A stretch of 64,000 nt of DNA from Sambucus nigra. Lineage: Eukaryota; Streptophyta; Magnoliopsida; Dipsacales; Adoxaceae. A program made the position numbers and the translations under genes. Below are positions 1 through 10,378 of the stretch, one piece after another. The number at the start of each line of letters is the position of its first letter. The first letter of the stretch is position 1. A model generated the notes under the pieces. That model searched no databases, was not told where the DNA came from, and saw only the letters and a program-made list of their open reading frames with translations. The stretch spans positions 537,959,467 through 538,023,466 of the forward strand of contig OX422213.1 in assembly GCA_949130495.1 (NCBI GenBank), written 5' to 3'.

Positions 1-351
1 TCTACACTTTTTCACATATCCAATGGAGTCAGCCTCCATGGTCGGCCAGTAGTATCCCAGCGTCATCAGTTGATCATACAGCTTGGCGCCTCCCATGTGG
101 GAGGGCTCATGAGCTTCTTTCAGCACCCTTTCCACATCCTCTTTGGCTACACACCTTAGCGCCTTCTCATTGTACCCTTTCCTATATAACTCTCCTTTGA
201 CCAAGTAGAAATGGGCTATCCTTTTTCTAAGGTAAATTTCATCCGCTCTCCCCAGCAGAGTCGCCAAATGTTGGAGGGTAGTGAGACTGGGGTCTATGAA
301 TAACTGGAAAGGGTGAGGCGTGACCCACTCCAATGGACGCTGCCTGCAAGG
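1..351 (-). CDS. Ty3/gypsy (Tat-like) integrase N-terminal fragment, partial
   Basis: Reading the minus strand gives one open frame from about 351 to the window edge, with no stop. It ends in the zinc-binding start of a retroviral-type integrase: a KEAHEPSHMGGAKLYDQLM stretch supplies the paired histidines, then YYWPTM, then a C-terminal KKC for the first cysteine. The rest of the zinc site and the catalytic core lie beyond position 1. The family role is insertion of retrotransposon cDNA into the genome. The sequence differs clearly from the integrase at 21.4-22.4 kb, so this is a separate element. Upstream on the same strand the frame meets a TGA near 352-360 and the sequence becomes LTR-like, which suggests an internal deletion. 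Family call is sure at superfamily level; Tat is an inference from motif style. Confidence 0.7.
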
Positions 352-1000
352 CCTTCAAGGTCTCCTGGTGCAACTTCTGAAGAAAACTTCTCCTTCTTGT
401 AACAATGGAACTCAAGCTTCAACTCACTCCCTGCAAGAAGATGAACTTTCACAGCAAAAATAGTAATTTTCTCAAGGGAAACACCTGAGAGTGATGGCTG
501 TCAGTGGGGAGTGAAGGAACAAGGCACTCAGCACTAAGAGAATGAGCAGGGAGAGAATACTAGGTAGGTCTGGTGATATTTTGGCAGAGTAATAGTGCAA
601 TTTCTATTGTCTATCTCTTGACCTTGCCCAGAGGTCTATTTATACTGGGGCGTTAGGGGTGAATGGCAATTTTGGGCGCCAAAATTGAGAGAGTTAGTGG
701 GGAACAATGTCTGAAGTGTACCATTTGTCCCTACCTATGGCATCCTGCATGTCCCCTCTGTAAGCGCCACCTGGCGCCGACCAAAGGTCAAAAAGCACAT
801 ATGTCCCCTAACGGAGACAAAATATAAGATTTGGTAATTATCTTTTAAAACGGTAACTTGTGGTGCAATTTTGCAAATCTTGAGAGAAGAGGCCTTAAGG
901 ACTCCTTTTCTCTAAAAAAATGTTGTTTTTTCTTGAGAGGGACCATGAGGACCCCCTCGTCTGGAAAATTCGTTTTCTTGTAAAGAGTTTATTTCTTGTG
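352..1000 (-). mobile_element. LTR-like sequence with TATA box, borders unknown
   Basis: The stretch has no coding potential. On the minus strand it looks like a plant LTR promoter region: a TATA box followed by pyrimidine-rich transcribed-leader-like sequence, running directly into the integrase fragment. In an intact element an LTR is never next to integrase in this order, so a deletion has probably joined them. I could not place TG/CA ends or a matching second LTR. Confidence 0.35.
636..644 (-). promoter_or_regulatory. TATA box (TATAAATAG) in LTR-like region
   Basis: The minus strand reads AGTATAAATAGACC, a canonical plant TATA box in an otherwise non-coding, LTR-like context. Confidence 0.4.
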
Positions 1001-1329
1001 AGTAGCCAGCTCTTTGGCTGCTCACTTCACTTGTGACCAAATGTACAGTGTGTGTAGTCTCGAGTGACTTCTGGATCTTCCTACTAGTATTCTCTCAATC
1101 CTATAGTGCGAAGTGGTTGATCTTACTCAACATACCTTGTCCCTTAGCCGCCAAACCAAAACTCCCAAGAGGTCCCAACGCGCCTGTTCGAGACATGCTT
1201 ACTCGACTAGGCAACCTGTACAAGAAAGTAAAGTGTTAGTGTTGTTGTTCATTTAGAGACTGATGTTTCATGAGGAGTTGTTCGTGATAGCTACTCCCTC
1301 AATATGAGTTTCTGTCAAAACCCCTGTAG

Positions 1330-3141
1330 CAGCACTTCTCGAATAACATTTCTGCAGTGACCCTTGCAGTGGCGCTGAGCCTTGCAGCGACGCTGACTCT
1401 CTCGACTGTCATTACTTCAGTGACCCTTGTAGCGGAGCTGACTCTTGCAGTGGTACTTCTTAATTTTGGATTTCTGCGGTGACCCTCACGGGCACCTCTC
1501 GAATGTAATTGGTGTAGTGACTCAGACGTTGTAGTGGTGCTGATGCTTGAAGCGGCATTGACCCTTGCAGCGGTGTTGATGCTTGTCGCAGCGCTGGTAC
1601 TTGGAGCGGCGCGGACACTTGCAGCGGCGCCGACCCTTGCAGCGGCGCTGACACCTGCAGGGGCACTGGTAATTGAAGTGGCACCGGTACCTGCAGCGGC
1701 GCGGACACTTGCAGCGGTGCTGACACTTGCAGTAGCGCTGGCACATGAAGTAGCGCTGGTCCTTGCCGCGGCGCGACGGTGCTGACACTTGCAGCGGCGC
1801 TGACCCCTGCAGCGGCGTAGACACTTGCAACGGCGCAGACACTTGAATCGGTGCTGGTACTTGAAGCGGCGCCGACCCTTGCAACGGCGCGGACACTTGT
1901 AATGGCGTAGACGCTTGCAGCGGCGCTGGCACTTGAAGTGGCGCCGACCCTTATGGCGGCACGGGCTCTTGCAGCGGCGCTGGCACTTGCAGCTGCGCTG
2001 GTACTTGAAACGGTGCCGACACTTATAGCGGCGCGGAAGATTGCGATGGCGCTGACACTTGCAGCGGCGCTGGTACTTGAAGCGGTGCCGACCCTCGCGG
2101 CGGCGCGGACTCTTGCAGCGGTGCTGGCACTTGAAGCGGTGCTGGCACTTGAAATGGCGCTGACCCTTGCAGCGGCATAGAGACTTGCAGCGGCGCAGAC
2201 ACTTGAAGCGGCGCAGACACTTGAAGCGGCGCTGGCACTTGAAGTGGCACCGACACTTATAATGGCGCAGATACTTGCAGCGGCGCTGGCACTCGAAGCG
2301 GCACCGACCCTTGCGACGGTGCGGACACTTGCAATGGCGTGGACACTTGCAATGGCGCAGACGCTTGCAGCGGCGCTGGCAGTTGAAGCGGCGCCGACCT
2401 TTGCGGCAGCGCGGGCTCTTGCAGCGGCGCTAGCACTTGCAGCAGCGCTGGTACTTAAAACGACGCCGACACTTGTAGTGGAGCGGAAGATTGCGACGAC
2501 GCTGGCACTTGAAGCGGCGCCGACCCTCGCGGCGACGAGGACTCTTGCAGCGGCGCTGGTACTTACGGCAGCACTGGCACTTGAAATGGCGCTGACCCTT
2601 GCAGCGGCGCTGACACTTGAAGCGGCGCTGACCCTTGCAGCGTCGTAGAGACTTGCAACGGCGCTGACACTTGCAGCGGCGCAGACACTTGAAGCGGCGC
2701 TGGCACTTGAAGTGGCGCCGACACTTGTAATGGCGCAGATACTTGCAGCGGCGCTGGCACTCGAAGCGGCGCCGACCCTTGCGGCGGTGCGGACACTTGC
2801 AGCGGCGTAGATACTTGAAACGGCGCTGATACTTGCGGCGGCACAGGCACTTGAGATGGCGCTGACACTTGAAGCGGCGCTGGCGCTTGAAGTGGCGTCG
2901 ACACTTGTAATGGCGCAGATACTTACGGCGGCGCGGACACTTGCAATGGCGCTTGCACTTGCAGTGACGCTGACATTTGCAGCGGCGCTGACCCTCGCAG
3001 CGGCGCTGACACTCGCAGCGGCGCAGGCACTTGAGGCGGCGCTGACGCTTGAAGTGGCGCCGACGCTTGTGGCGGCGCCGACCTTTGTGATGGATTTTGG
3101 ACTTCTGGGTGACCCTCGCGGGCACCTCTCGGATGTCATTA
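1330..3141. repeat. GC-rich 18-bp minisatellite with higher-order structure
   Basis: A long run of degenerate 18-bp units (plus strand type GCGGCGCTGACACTTGCA), roughly 95-100 copies, very GC-rich against an AT-rich background. Marker variants recur at a larger period: GGCACTCGAAGCGGC at 2,288 and 2,756 (468 bp, 26 units) and CGGAAGATTGCGA at 2,034 and 2,484 (450 bp, 25 units). Similar non-repeat motifs (TGACCCTC.CGGGCACCTCTCG) sit at both ends, near 1,480-1,510 and 3,110-3,135. Because 18 is a multiple of three and the unit lacks stops in most frames, long artificial ORFs arise on both strands. The longest is minus 1,460-3,217, with hexapeptides such as VSAAAS; another frame gives APLQVS-type hexapeptides and a third a basic KCQRRC type. 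I see no evidence that any is translated. Confidence 0.9.
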
Positions 3142-4086
3142 ATAAAAAAAGCTTTTTTATTTTATTTTTCTTTTTATTGATAGACACCCATCTACACAAG
3201 CTATACAACAACAACAAATTGTATATTTATTGATTTACTTTTATTTTCATGGTCAGATTGTCATAGTTTTTATAACAATTTTATCATATGATATCATTTA
3301 AGAGTTTTTGGACAATTATAAATTTCATTTTCTCTTTCTTTTTATTTTTTCCACTTAAAAATCTCACTTATAGGTCAAATAATATTTAAGTATTTTTTTA
3401 TTTTAAAATCGACTTGGGTTCATTAGCAAGCTAACCATATAATCGCATGAGATATTAACTCAAAACTAGAGTTAGACTTTTTAAAAAGGCATCAAGTAAA
3501 TCACTAAATAAGCCTATATTCAATATTTGACAATAATGTTAAAATTTGTTTAGAGTAAAATGTACACATTTGTAAAAAAATAATTAGATAGGAGACTTAA
3601 AAACATCAATTTAGTGTACAAAGAATATGTAAATATATGTGTAGTTTTGGCTTTAATATCAACCCTATTTTTTTAGTCCAAATACATGGGGAAGCAAAGG
3701 TGCTTCGCTATAGCGAACGGTGCACACATACGTTTTGAATGGGGTATTTTGGGTTATGTCACAGAATGTATTCCACATATAAAAGTGATTATTTTGGGCC
3801 TTTCAAACCCTAACTTTTCTTACTCATTTGGAGGCTAAAGTGAGAGAGTCATCAAGGCGTATAAGAGTATTCTTCTAAAGGTGGGGGTTTAGGTTAGATG
3901 TGAGGGATTTTCTTTCTCACTCATGGGTATTCCTCAATAGTGGAAGAAGGGTATGTATGTGTGCATATGAGAGAGAGAGAATGTGTGTGTGTGTGTGCGC
4001 GCGCGCGCGTATGTTTCATATAGAGAGTGTGCTCAAAATGGATACACTTAATGGGTACATGGGAAGCACTTAACAAATATGAGTGT
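3142..4086. other. AT-rich non-coding stretch
   Basis: No gene is visible. It holds a perfect 14-bp palindrome, TTCGCTATAGCGAA, at 3,704-3,717, a GA run near 3,970, and a GT-then-GC dinucleotide run at about 3,979-4,010. Confidence 0.6.
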
Positions 4087-5082
4087 ATGCTATCTTTAAC
4101 CTCTCCTCCATAGTGCAACGCAAGAGTCCACCCACATAAGCTACCACAACATGTGAATTCACACATGCCTCGATATCTACCGACCAGGCTCAGTAACTAT
4201 CTATGGATACCAAACACGTAATCCACCATTTCTTCACTGTAACACTAACACCACACTAAGGAGTCCACCTTGTGTAAGAAATAAACCAAGTACGAAATCC
4301 ATCGCACTAAATGAATCTCTATCAAGATGAAGAGAGAAACAAATATGTTGCCCATAAAATAAGATCTCAACCCATATAAAGATGAAAACTTGGATCTTTA
4401 AACTCTTTGGATGAAACTAGGGTTTGGGAGCTTTTGGATAGGTATATGAAAGACTTTTTTTGCGAAACGTCTCTTTAAAAATTGATACCTAACCCCATTT
4501 ATATAAAAAAAAATACAAACAACACAATTTTTAAAACAACTAGTTTGAACGATAACATAAGGTTCGTTCAAACGTAAACCTTATCTCGTTCGATTGAACT
4601 TAAACCTCGTTCGAACCAAATTCGAATGAGCTTTGAATGTATATACCTCTAATAAACAAAAGTAACCTCTTTAATGTTCATTAGAAGTTCGTTTAACGAA
4701 ATCAACATCTCATTTGAATGAACGCTTAATCTCGTTTGAACGAACCAAAAATAAAATTGTTTTTTTTTTATTTTGAAAAATATTTTAAAAATAGCTCCAA
4801 ACAATTTCATATAAACAAAACAACCAAAACTAAATTTTCAAGAATCATTTTTCATATGCATTCATTCCTGAGAGATTCTCGGAATCACAAAGACAAAATT
4901 TGGCACAAAATATGGCACGGTGTGTACTTTTTGAAGTTTTACCACTACGTCTTCATCAAACACGTCGTAGGCTTGCAAGGTCAACAACTCAACAACTCAA
5001 AGCCTAACCTATGACTCAAAATATTTTATCCAGAATTAAGCCAATATACACAAATAGACTTAATTTGAAATTTGTGCTTATA
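4087..5082 (-). mobile_element. SIRE-like copia element C: 3' LTR copy (truncated)
   Basis: This stretch matches 48,650-49,589 over most of its length, at roughly 80 percent by eye, including the shared strings CTTTTGGATAGGTATATGAAA and CCCCxTTTATATA. Both end at a sequence like AATTTGTxCTTATA, which corresponds to the start of the LTR on the minus strand (compare TGTAAGGACACAAGTC in copia A and B). Its outer part is missing relative to the other copy. It also carries the TCGTTCGAACG palindrome cluster seen in the other copia LTRs here. Adjacent 5,083-6,082 has the family's 3' internal sequence, so this is the 3' LTR. Confidence 0.65.
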
Positions 5083-6082
5083 AATCTCCCACATTGGCTA
5101 TTCCGATAAAAAAATAAAAATAAAAACACCTTTGGGCATCAAGCTCTCTAAAAGACTCAATCCTCAACCCCAAAAGGAGAAAGTATAGATGCTCGACAGA
5201 CACATACGTTGAGTAGATTTACTCACTTAAAAAACTTTACCTCATGTTATAAACTTGCACACTTAAACATACCTTCAAACGAAAAAAGAACATAATAGGT
5301 ATAAAATATGCATTAAGAATAAAACTCCCCTATGTCTAATAATCCCAACCTAGGTAAGACGTCTCCTCTTAAGAGAAAAATCTCCTAAAACTAAAATGAA
5401 ATATACCATTTCTCCCCCTTTTTATTCAAGAATAGATAAAGATAGGAGGCATAAAACTATTTCTCCCCCGTAAACCATATATCCTCCTAAATGTGAGAAT
5501 ATATTATACCAATATGAAATAGAGAGGAAGGACTAAAATCATGCAACTGTGTAAAGTGCAACAAAACACAACATGGAAAAATAGGCACAAATAATCCAAA
5601 CAATGATCAATTAATACTAATATCGATGCAAATATAATACTAACGTGAATAAACCAGAAAGCATGAGATATCAATACAAACAATCAGTAAGAGATACCAA
5701 TATGATCATATAGCATGCCAATTTGATCCAAAGATAAAGCACATGGAAAATATGGATAAAATGCAAACGTAAAGACTCAAAATAAAATGATACCATTTAT
5801 AAATATGCAAACTATACTAATGATACACCTTCACAAATATTTAGGTATAAACCACCCCAAAATTGACACAAACACATAATCTTTACACACTAGAATAGTA
5901 TCAATGTGTCAAAACATGTGGGATGGAATGAAAGGGCATGAACTATATACAAATAAAAAATGACATAATCACTCAAAAAAGTTCAAGGAGTTTTATTTGA
6001 TCACAAAACTTTATCAAACTAATATTTATCGTCAAGTGACAAGATAAAGTAAACTATATGAAAAAATAAGCACAATGCACAC
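5083..6082 (-). mobile_element. copia element C: 3' internal remnant with PPT
   Basis: Sequence just inside the LTR matches the 3' interiors of copia A (near 18,060-18,376) and copia B (25,017-25,370). It has the purine tract (plus strand AATCTCCCACATTGGCTATTCC) and repeated blocks such as CTCCTAAA and CATTTCTCCCCCTTTTTATTCA. It has no ORF. It ends abruptly at the LTR of the Ogre-like element O1, which appears to have inserted here. Confidence 0.6.
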
Positions 6083-8344
6083 TGTGGCCATCCCGAGGGT
6101 TTTTCGGGGGTCCAGGGGGTTTATTTCCCGAGGTAGATCCTTCCTTCTTTCCCTTTTTTAGGCATACGCGCAGGATTGCATCCTTTTTAGGGCACTCAGT
6201 CGTCGTCGATGTGGAGTGATATGTAGAGATAGAGTCGTCGACCTTTTTTGCACAAAATAGACAAAAGAAATGTTGCCACATCGAGAGAATGACATCAAGG
6301 ACAATAATGATTCTTGCAAAACCAAACAATTGAAGAGTAGTGGGACTAAGTTACGAAATGGGAAGGTGTTAGGCACCCATCACGCCCTTTCAGTCTCTCA
6401 TGGGCATGTGTTAATCTTCTCCTGTTAAACTCCGTGATGTGTGTGCTTATGTTCATAATCTAAATGAAAGGAGAAATTTCTCGACTCGTATCATGGATAA
6501 AGGCGAAGCGAGGTCATATTTAAGAGTGTTCCTAAAATAGTAATTCAAAGTATGATGTAAGTGTTTGCCTTTTCATGAGTCGTTATAGAAGATCGATTGC
6601 ATATATTGGATAAGACACAAGCAAGAAAAAATATTATATATATATATATGATAAGGACAAAGTAACAAATGTATGTGGGAGGACTCGAGTCTAGGAATTT
6701 ACACAAGCCGCCTACGCAGCCCGGGTGACTTCAAAGTCCACATAGTTCGAAGATAATACAAGGTGGGGTTTAACCCATAAACCCAACTCGGGACTATGAT
6801 TATATGTGTGCATGTGTGTATGTGTGCGTGTGTATGTGTAGAGAAGGGTGTTTTAGTGTGAGAAGAGATGATGAAAAATCCTAATTTGGAATTTACAAGT
6901 AAACCCTCTTTTTCTTATTTTTGGATTTTTCGTATGAAAATAAAGTATGTGTGAATACTAGTAATAAAGAGTTTGAAATTAAGATATGTGATGTAAAAAA
7001 GTGAAGTACTAAAGTCAAAATGAAGTAACTAATACAAAATAAGAGAATTTAACGACAAAGGGGAAGAATTAGACCTCTTCATGAAGACTTGAAGTGGATC
7101 TTAATTGTAGATGTACTGATCTCACGATGCAATGACGGTGGTTTGAGGATATGGGTGGGAATTTACTCAAAAGAGCATGGAAAGGATGGAAGGAATATGG
7201 GAAATGCGCTTTTAAGGGGGGGATAACTCTGAATTCGAGAAAATTATCTCTTAATTGCTAAGAGGGATGTTCAGGGGAACCTTTAAAAGTGAGGTCATGG
7301 CCTATATTTATAGGCCCAAGGAGGGTGATAATAGGCATGGTCTTAGACCTACCTATTGAAATAGAACCTTAAACACACTACTGATAAGAAGGGTCTTGGG
7401 TTTGCCATTCGACAATCTGAGGCAGGCTTTTCAAAAAAATGGTTGTAAAACACGAATAGTAAGTCAGAATTGCACATGCGGAGGACCTTTAAAAATCCAT
7501 TGAGATAGTCTAAAGTTCGAGAGTTGACTAAAGCCAAACGGGGCTCGAAAGCGCCCGTTGGTCACTAAATAGGAAATTCTCGGAGGAAAATAGATCGTTT
7601 GTTTGAACCATAAGGCCAATTCGTGCACATGATAGATTGTTTGGAAGGGCATTTATTTCCCTTTGAGATTTCACTTATATTCATTTTGTTCAGAGAGTTG
7701 ACATAGGTCAAAATGGGCCCGAAAGTGCCCGATGACCCTTCGGAGTAAAATGGGTCATTCGTTCGTACCGTAAGGCTAATTCTCACATGGGTGGACCATG
7801 GGAAAGGGTATTTAGAGCCCTTAAAATATTCATTTATCTTAGTTCGAGATAAAGAGTTTATCAAGACCAAATGGGGCCTAGTAGCCCTCGGTAGCCTCTA
7901 GATCAGTTTTTTGCAATAAAACGAACCGTTCATCCGAACTGTAAGGCCAATTCTTGCATGGGAGGGACCATTAGAAAGGGAATTCAGAGCCCTTCGAAGA
8001 TTCATTGAGCTTAATCTCAGAAGAGAAAGTTGATCGGAGTCAAATAAAGCCTGGGAGCTCCCGATGACCTCCAAATCAGTTTCGATAGTAAAATAAATCG
8101 TTAATCCAAACTTTAAGGGCGAGTTATGCACGAGACAAACCATTGGGAGTGAGATTAATATCCCTTAAAAGATTATTTTAGCTTTCACTCAGGCAAGGAA
8201 GTTGAACATAGTCAAATGGGGCCTTAGAGCTTTCGATAGCCTCTATATCAGTATTTGGAGTATGACCTATGTTTTGCGATGAATAAGTGAGTGTTAGGGA
8301 CCTAAGGGGGTGCTTAGGGGGGCTCCTAGGACAGGGGGTCTATA
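6083..8344 (-). mobile_element. Ogre/Tat-like element O1: 3' LTR
   Basis: This 2,262-bp segment is the reverse complement of a related 2,705-bp LTR at 58,957-61,661, which carries an extra 437-bp MITE plus 8 bp. Subtracting those gives 2,260 bp, nearly identical in length. Shared landmarks include GATGGCCACA at the inner end, the string TGTTAGGCACCCAT, and the outer TxTAGACxCC start. The first bases read TATAGAC, so the TG start appears mutated. Because pol lies on the minus strand at higher coordinates, this is the 3' LTR. A PPT just outside it (8,345 onward) is not obvious. Confidence 0.75.
7420..8260 (-). repeat. LTR-internal tandem repeats of about 165 bp
   Basis: The outer half of the O1 LTR has about five degenerate copies of a unit. 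It contains a CCAAATGGGGCC-like block, an AATGGTTCGTTCG-like block, a TGCACATGG-like block, then GGAAAGGGTATTT. The TGCAC/TGCAT landmark recurs near 7,472, 7,623, 7,784, 7,953 and 8,126. Equivalent repeats are in the O2 LTR at 59,050-59,860. Confidence 0.7.
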
Positions 8345-8439
8345 GAAAGCTCCTCGATAGGTGATTTTGAAACAAATGAAGGCCGTCGAATAATGGACAC
8401 CATATCGACGTTGGGGAAAAGGATTTTAGGTCGATTCTA

Positions 8440-9775
8440 CAGACCTATGGGATGAGGTTGATCAATTCGGAGGGTCGAGATTAGTTTTGAGGACCTAAGG
8501 AGAATAAGGTGACTGATTTAGTGGGTTGAGGTTGGCTCCAAGGACCTAAGTAGACGCAGATGAACGATCCAGTGGGTTAAGGATGTGTTATAATTAGTTT
8601 TAAGGGGTTAGCGAGACCAATTAGGCAGGTAAAATTCGATTCTTGGAACCTACAGAGATGAGGATGATTGATTCAGCAGGTCGAGGTTAACTCTCACACT
8701 GTGGTGGGGATGACCAATTTAGTAGGTTGAGGCTGATACTGAGGACCTTGAGTTATGATGAACAATTCTGAGGGTCGAGGTCAATTCTGAGGACCTTAAG
8801 TTATGACGACCAATTGTGAGGGTCGAGGTCAATTTTGAGGACTTTAAGTTATGACGACCAATTCAGAGGGTCGAGGTCAATTCCGAGGACCTTAAGTTTG
8901 GACGATACATTCAGAGGGCCCAGGTCAATTTTAAGGACCTTAAGTTGTGATGATTATTTCTGAGGGTCAAGGTCAATTCTGAGGACCTAAAGTTGTGATG
9001 ACCATTCTGAGGGTCGGGGTCAATTATGAGGACCTTGAGTTGTGGCGACCAATTCTGAGGGTCGAGGTCAATTATGAGTACATTAAGTTGTGATGACCAT
9101 TCTAAGGGCCTAGATCAATTCTGATGGCTTTAAATTGTGATGACTAAGTTCGAGGGTCGAGGTCAATTATGAGGACCTTAAGTTGTGATGACCAATTCTG
9201 AGGGTCGAGATTAATTATGAGAACCTTAAGTTGTAGTGACTAATTCTTAGGGCCGAGGTCAATTCTTAGGACTTAAAGTTATAACGACTAATTCTCAGGG
9301 TCGAGGTCGATTCTGAGGACCTTAAGTTGTGATGATCAATTCTGAGGGACGAGGTCAATTCTGAGGACCTTTAGTTATAACGGCCAATTTTGAGGGTCGA
9401 GGTCAATTTCGACGACATAAAATTGTGATAACCAATTCTGAGGGCCGAGGTTAATTCTGAGGACCTTAAGTTATAGCGACCAATTTTGAAGGCCGAGATC
9501 AATTTCGAGGACCTAAAGTTGTGACGATCGATTCTGAGGGTCGAGGTCAATTCTGAGGACCTAAAGTTATGATGACCAATTCTGAGGGCCGAGGTCAATT
9601 TTGAGGACATTAATTAGTAGCAACCAATTTTGAGGGCGGACACCAATTCTGAGGACCTAAAGTTGTAACGACTAATTTTGAGGGCCAAGGCCGATTCTGA
9701 GAACCTTAAATTATGACGAACAATTCTGAGGGTCGAGGTCAATTCTGAGGACCTAAAGTTATATCACAGTAAATT
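8440..9775. repeat. 48-bp tandem repeat array in the O1 3' untranslated region
   Basis: Degenerate repeats of a GAGGGTCGAGGTCAATT unit followed by TGAGGACCTTAAGTT. The core runs regularly at 48 bp (GAGGGTCGAGG at 8,770, 8,818 and 8,866) for about 20 copies; 8,440-8,720 is more diverged and less regular. Each unit looks like two related halves, since AATTCTGAGG occurs twice. The array lies between the antisense genes and the 3' LTR. Tat/Ogre elements are known to carry variable tandem arrays in exactly this position. A 16-residue repeat peptide in the minus frame (9,371-9,610) is a by-product of the period. Confidence 0.85.
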
Positions 9776-10262
9776 TCTCTTTCACGAAAATGAGAATTAT
9801 CTTCAGAGTGCAGGTGAACTTATGGTTTCGCTGGGGATTGTGTTGTCTTGGAACTTCAGTGGGGGATGTTTTAGATTTGGCACTACGGCTGGGGAATTGT
9901 ACTAGACTTGGACGTGGGCACATCATTGGTTTTGCTTATGGAATATGCTGAGGATAGGTGTGTGAGATTAATCTTGTTGGAAATTATGAGAGTTTGCAAG
10001 GGTTTTAGTGCTCCAAAAATGATTTTCTTGAGGAAAGTGAGGTTCCATATTTTTCAGGGATTTTTATGAATTTTTTGGGAAATTTCTGGATTTTTCTGGA
10101 CTTTTCAGGCATTTTTTTGTACGAAATTTGAAAGGGGGTGCTGATAGGTAGTCCTGGGAGGGTTCCAATCAACAAGGGCATGGACTCATGGGATTCCTAA
10201 GGAAGAGGAAAAGATGACTTCCGACCTGCATAGTCAGGGGGTTACCGATCTTTAGGCCCCTA
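9776..10262. other. non-coding leader of antisense gene in O1
   Basis: No ORF. It holds short G/T-rich repeats (TTTTTCTGGA types) and then pyrimidine-rich sequence leading to a TATA box for the plus-strand PMD gene. Confidence 0.5.
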
Positions 10263-10269
10263 AGCCTTT

Positions 10270-10277
10270 TATAAAAA
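10270..10277 (+). promoter_or_regulatory. TATA box (TATAAAAA) of the antisense PMD gene
   Basis: TTTTATAAAAAGGGGG sits about 100 bp upstream of the ATG at 10,379. It is followed by a CT-rich stretch (TTTCTCTCTCT) typical of a plant transcription start region. Confidence 0.5.
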
Positions 10278-10378
10278 GGGGGAAAATCTTCTCCATTTTT
10301 CACACCTTCAAGTGTTTGAATATTTTACTTTCTCTCTCTAAAAATTATTCGTAAGTCCTTTTTACTTCAAAACTTCAA

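Noticed and set aside
1460..3217. 585-codon minus-strand ORF as a repeat-protein gene
   Set aside because: Several other frames on both strands are also open over the same array, because the 18-bp unit lacks stops. The composition is what the repeat dictates and the start lies in unrelated flank.
6083..8344. 5' LTR of a separate element extending to the left
   Set aside because: Sequence left of 6,083 lacks a PBS like that of O2 and instead matches copia 3' interior. Pol on the same strand lies to the right, so it is a 3' LTR.
8720..9775. CRISPR-like array
   Set aside because: The repeats are contiguous degenerate 48-bp units with no unique spacers, in a plant retrotransposon 3' UTR.
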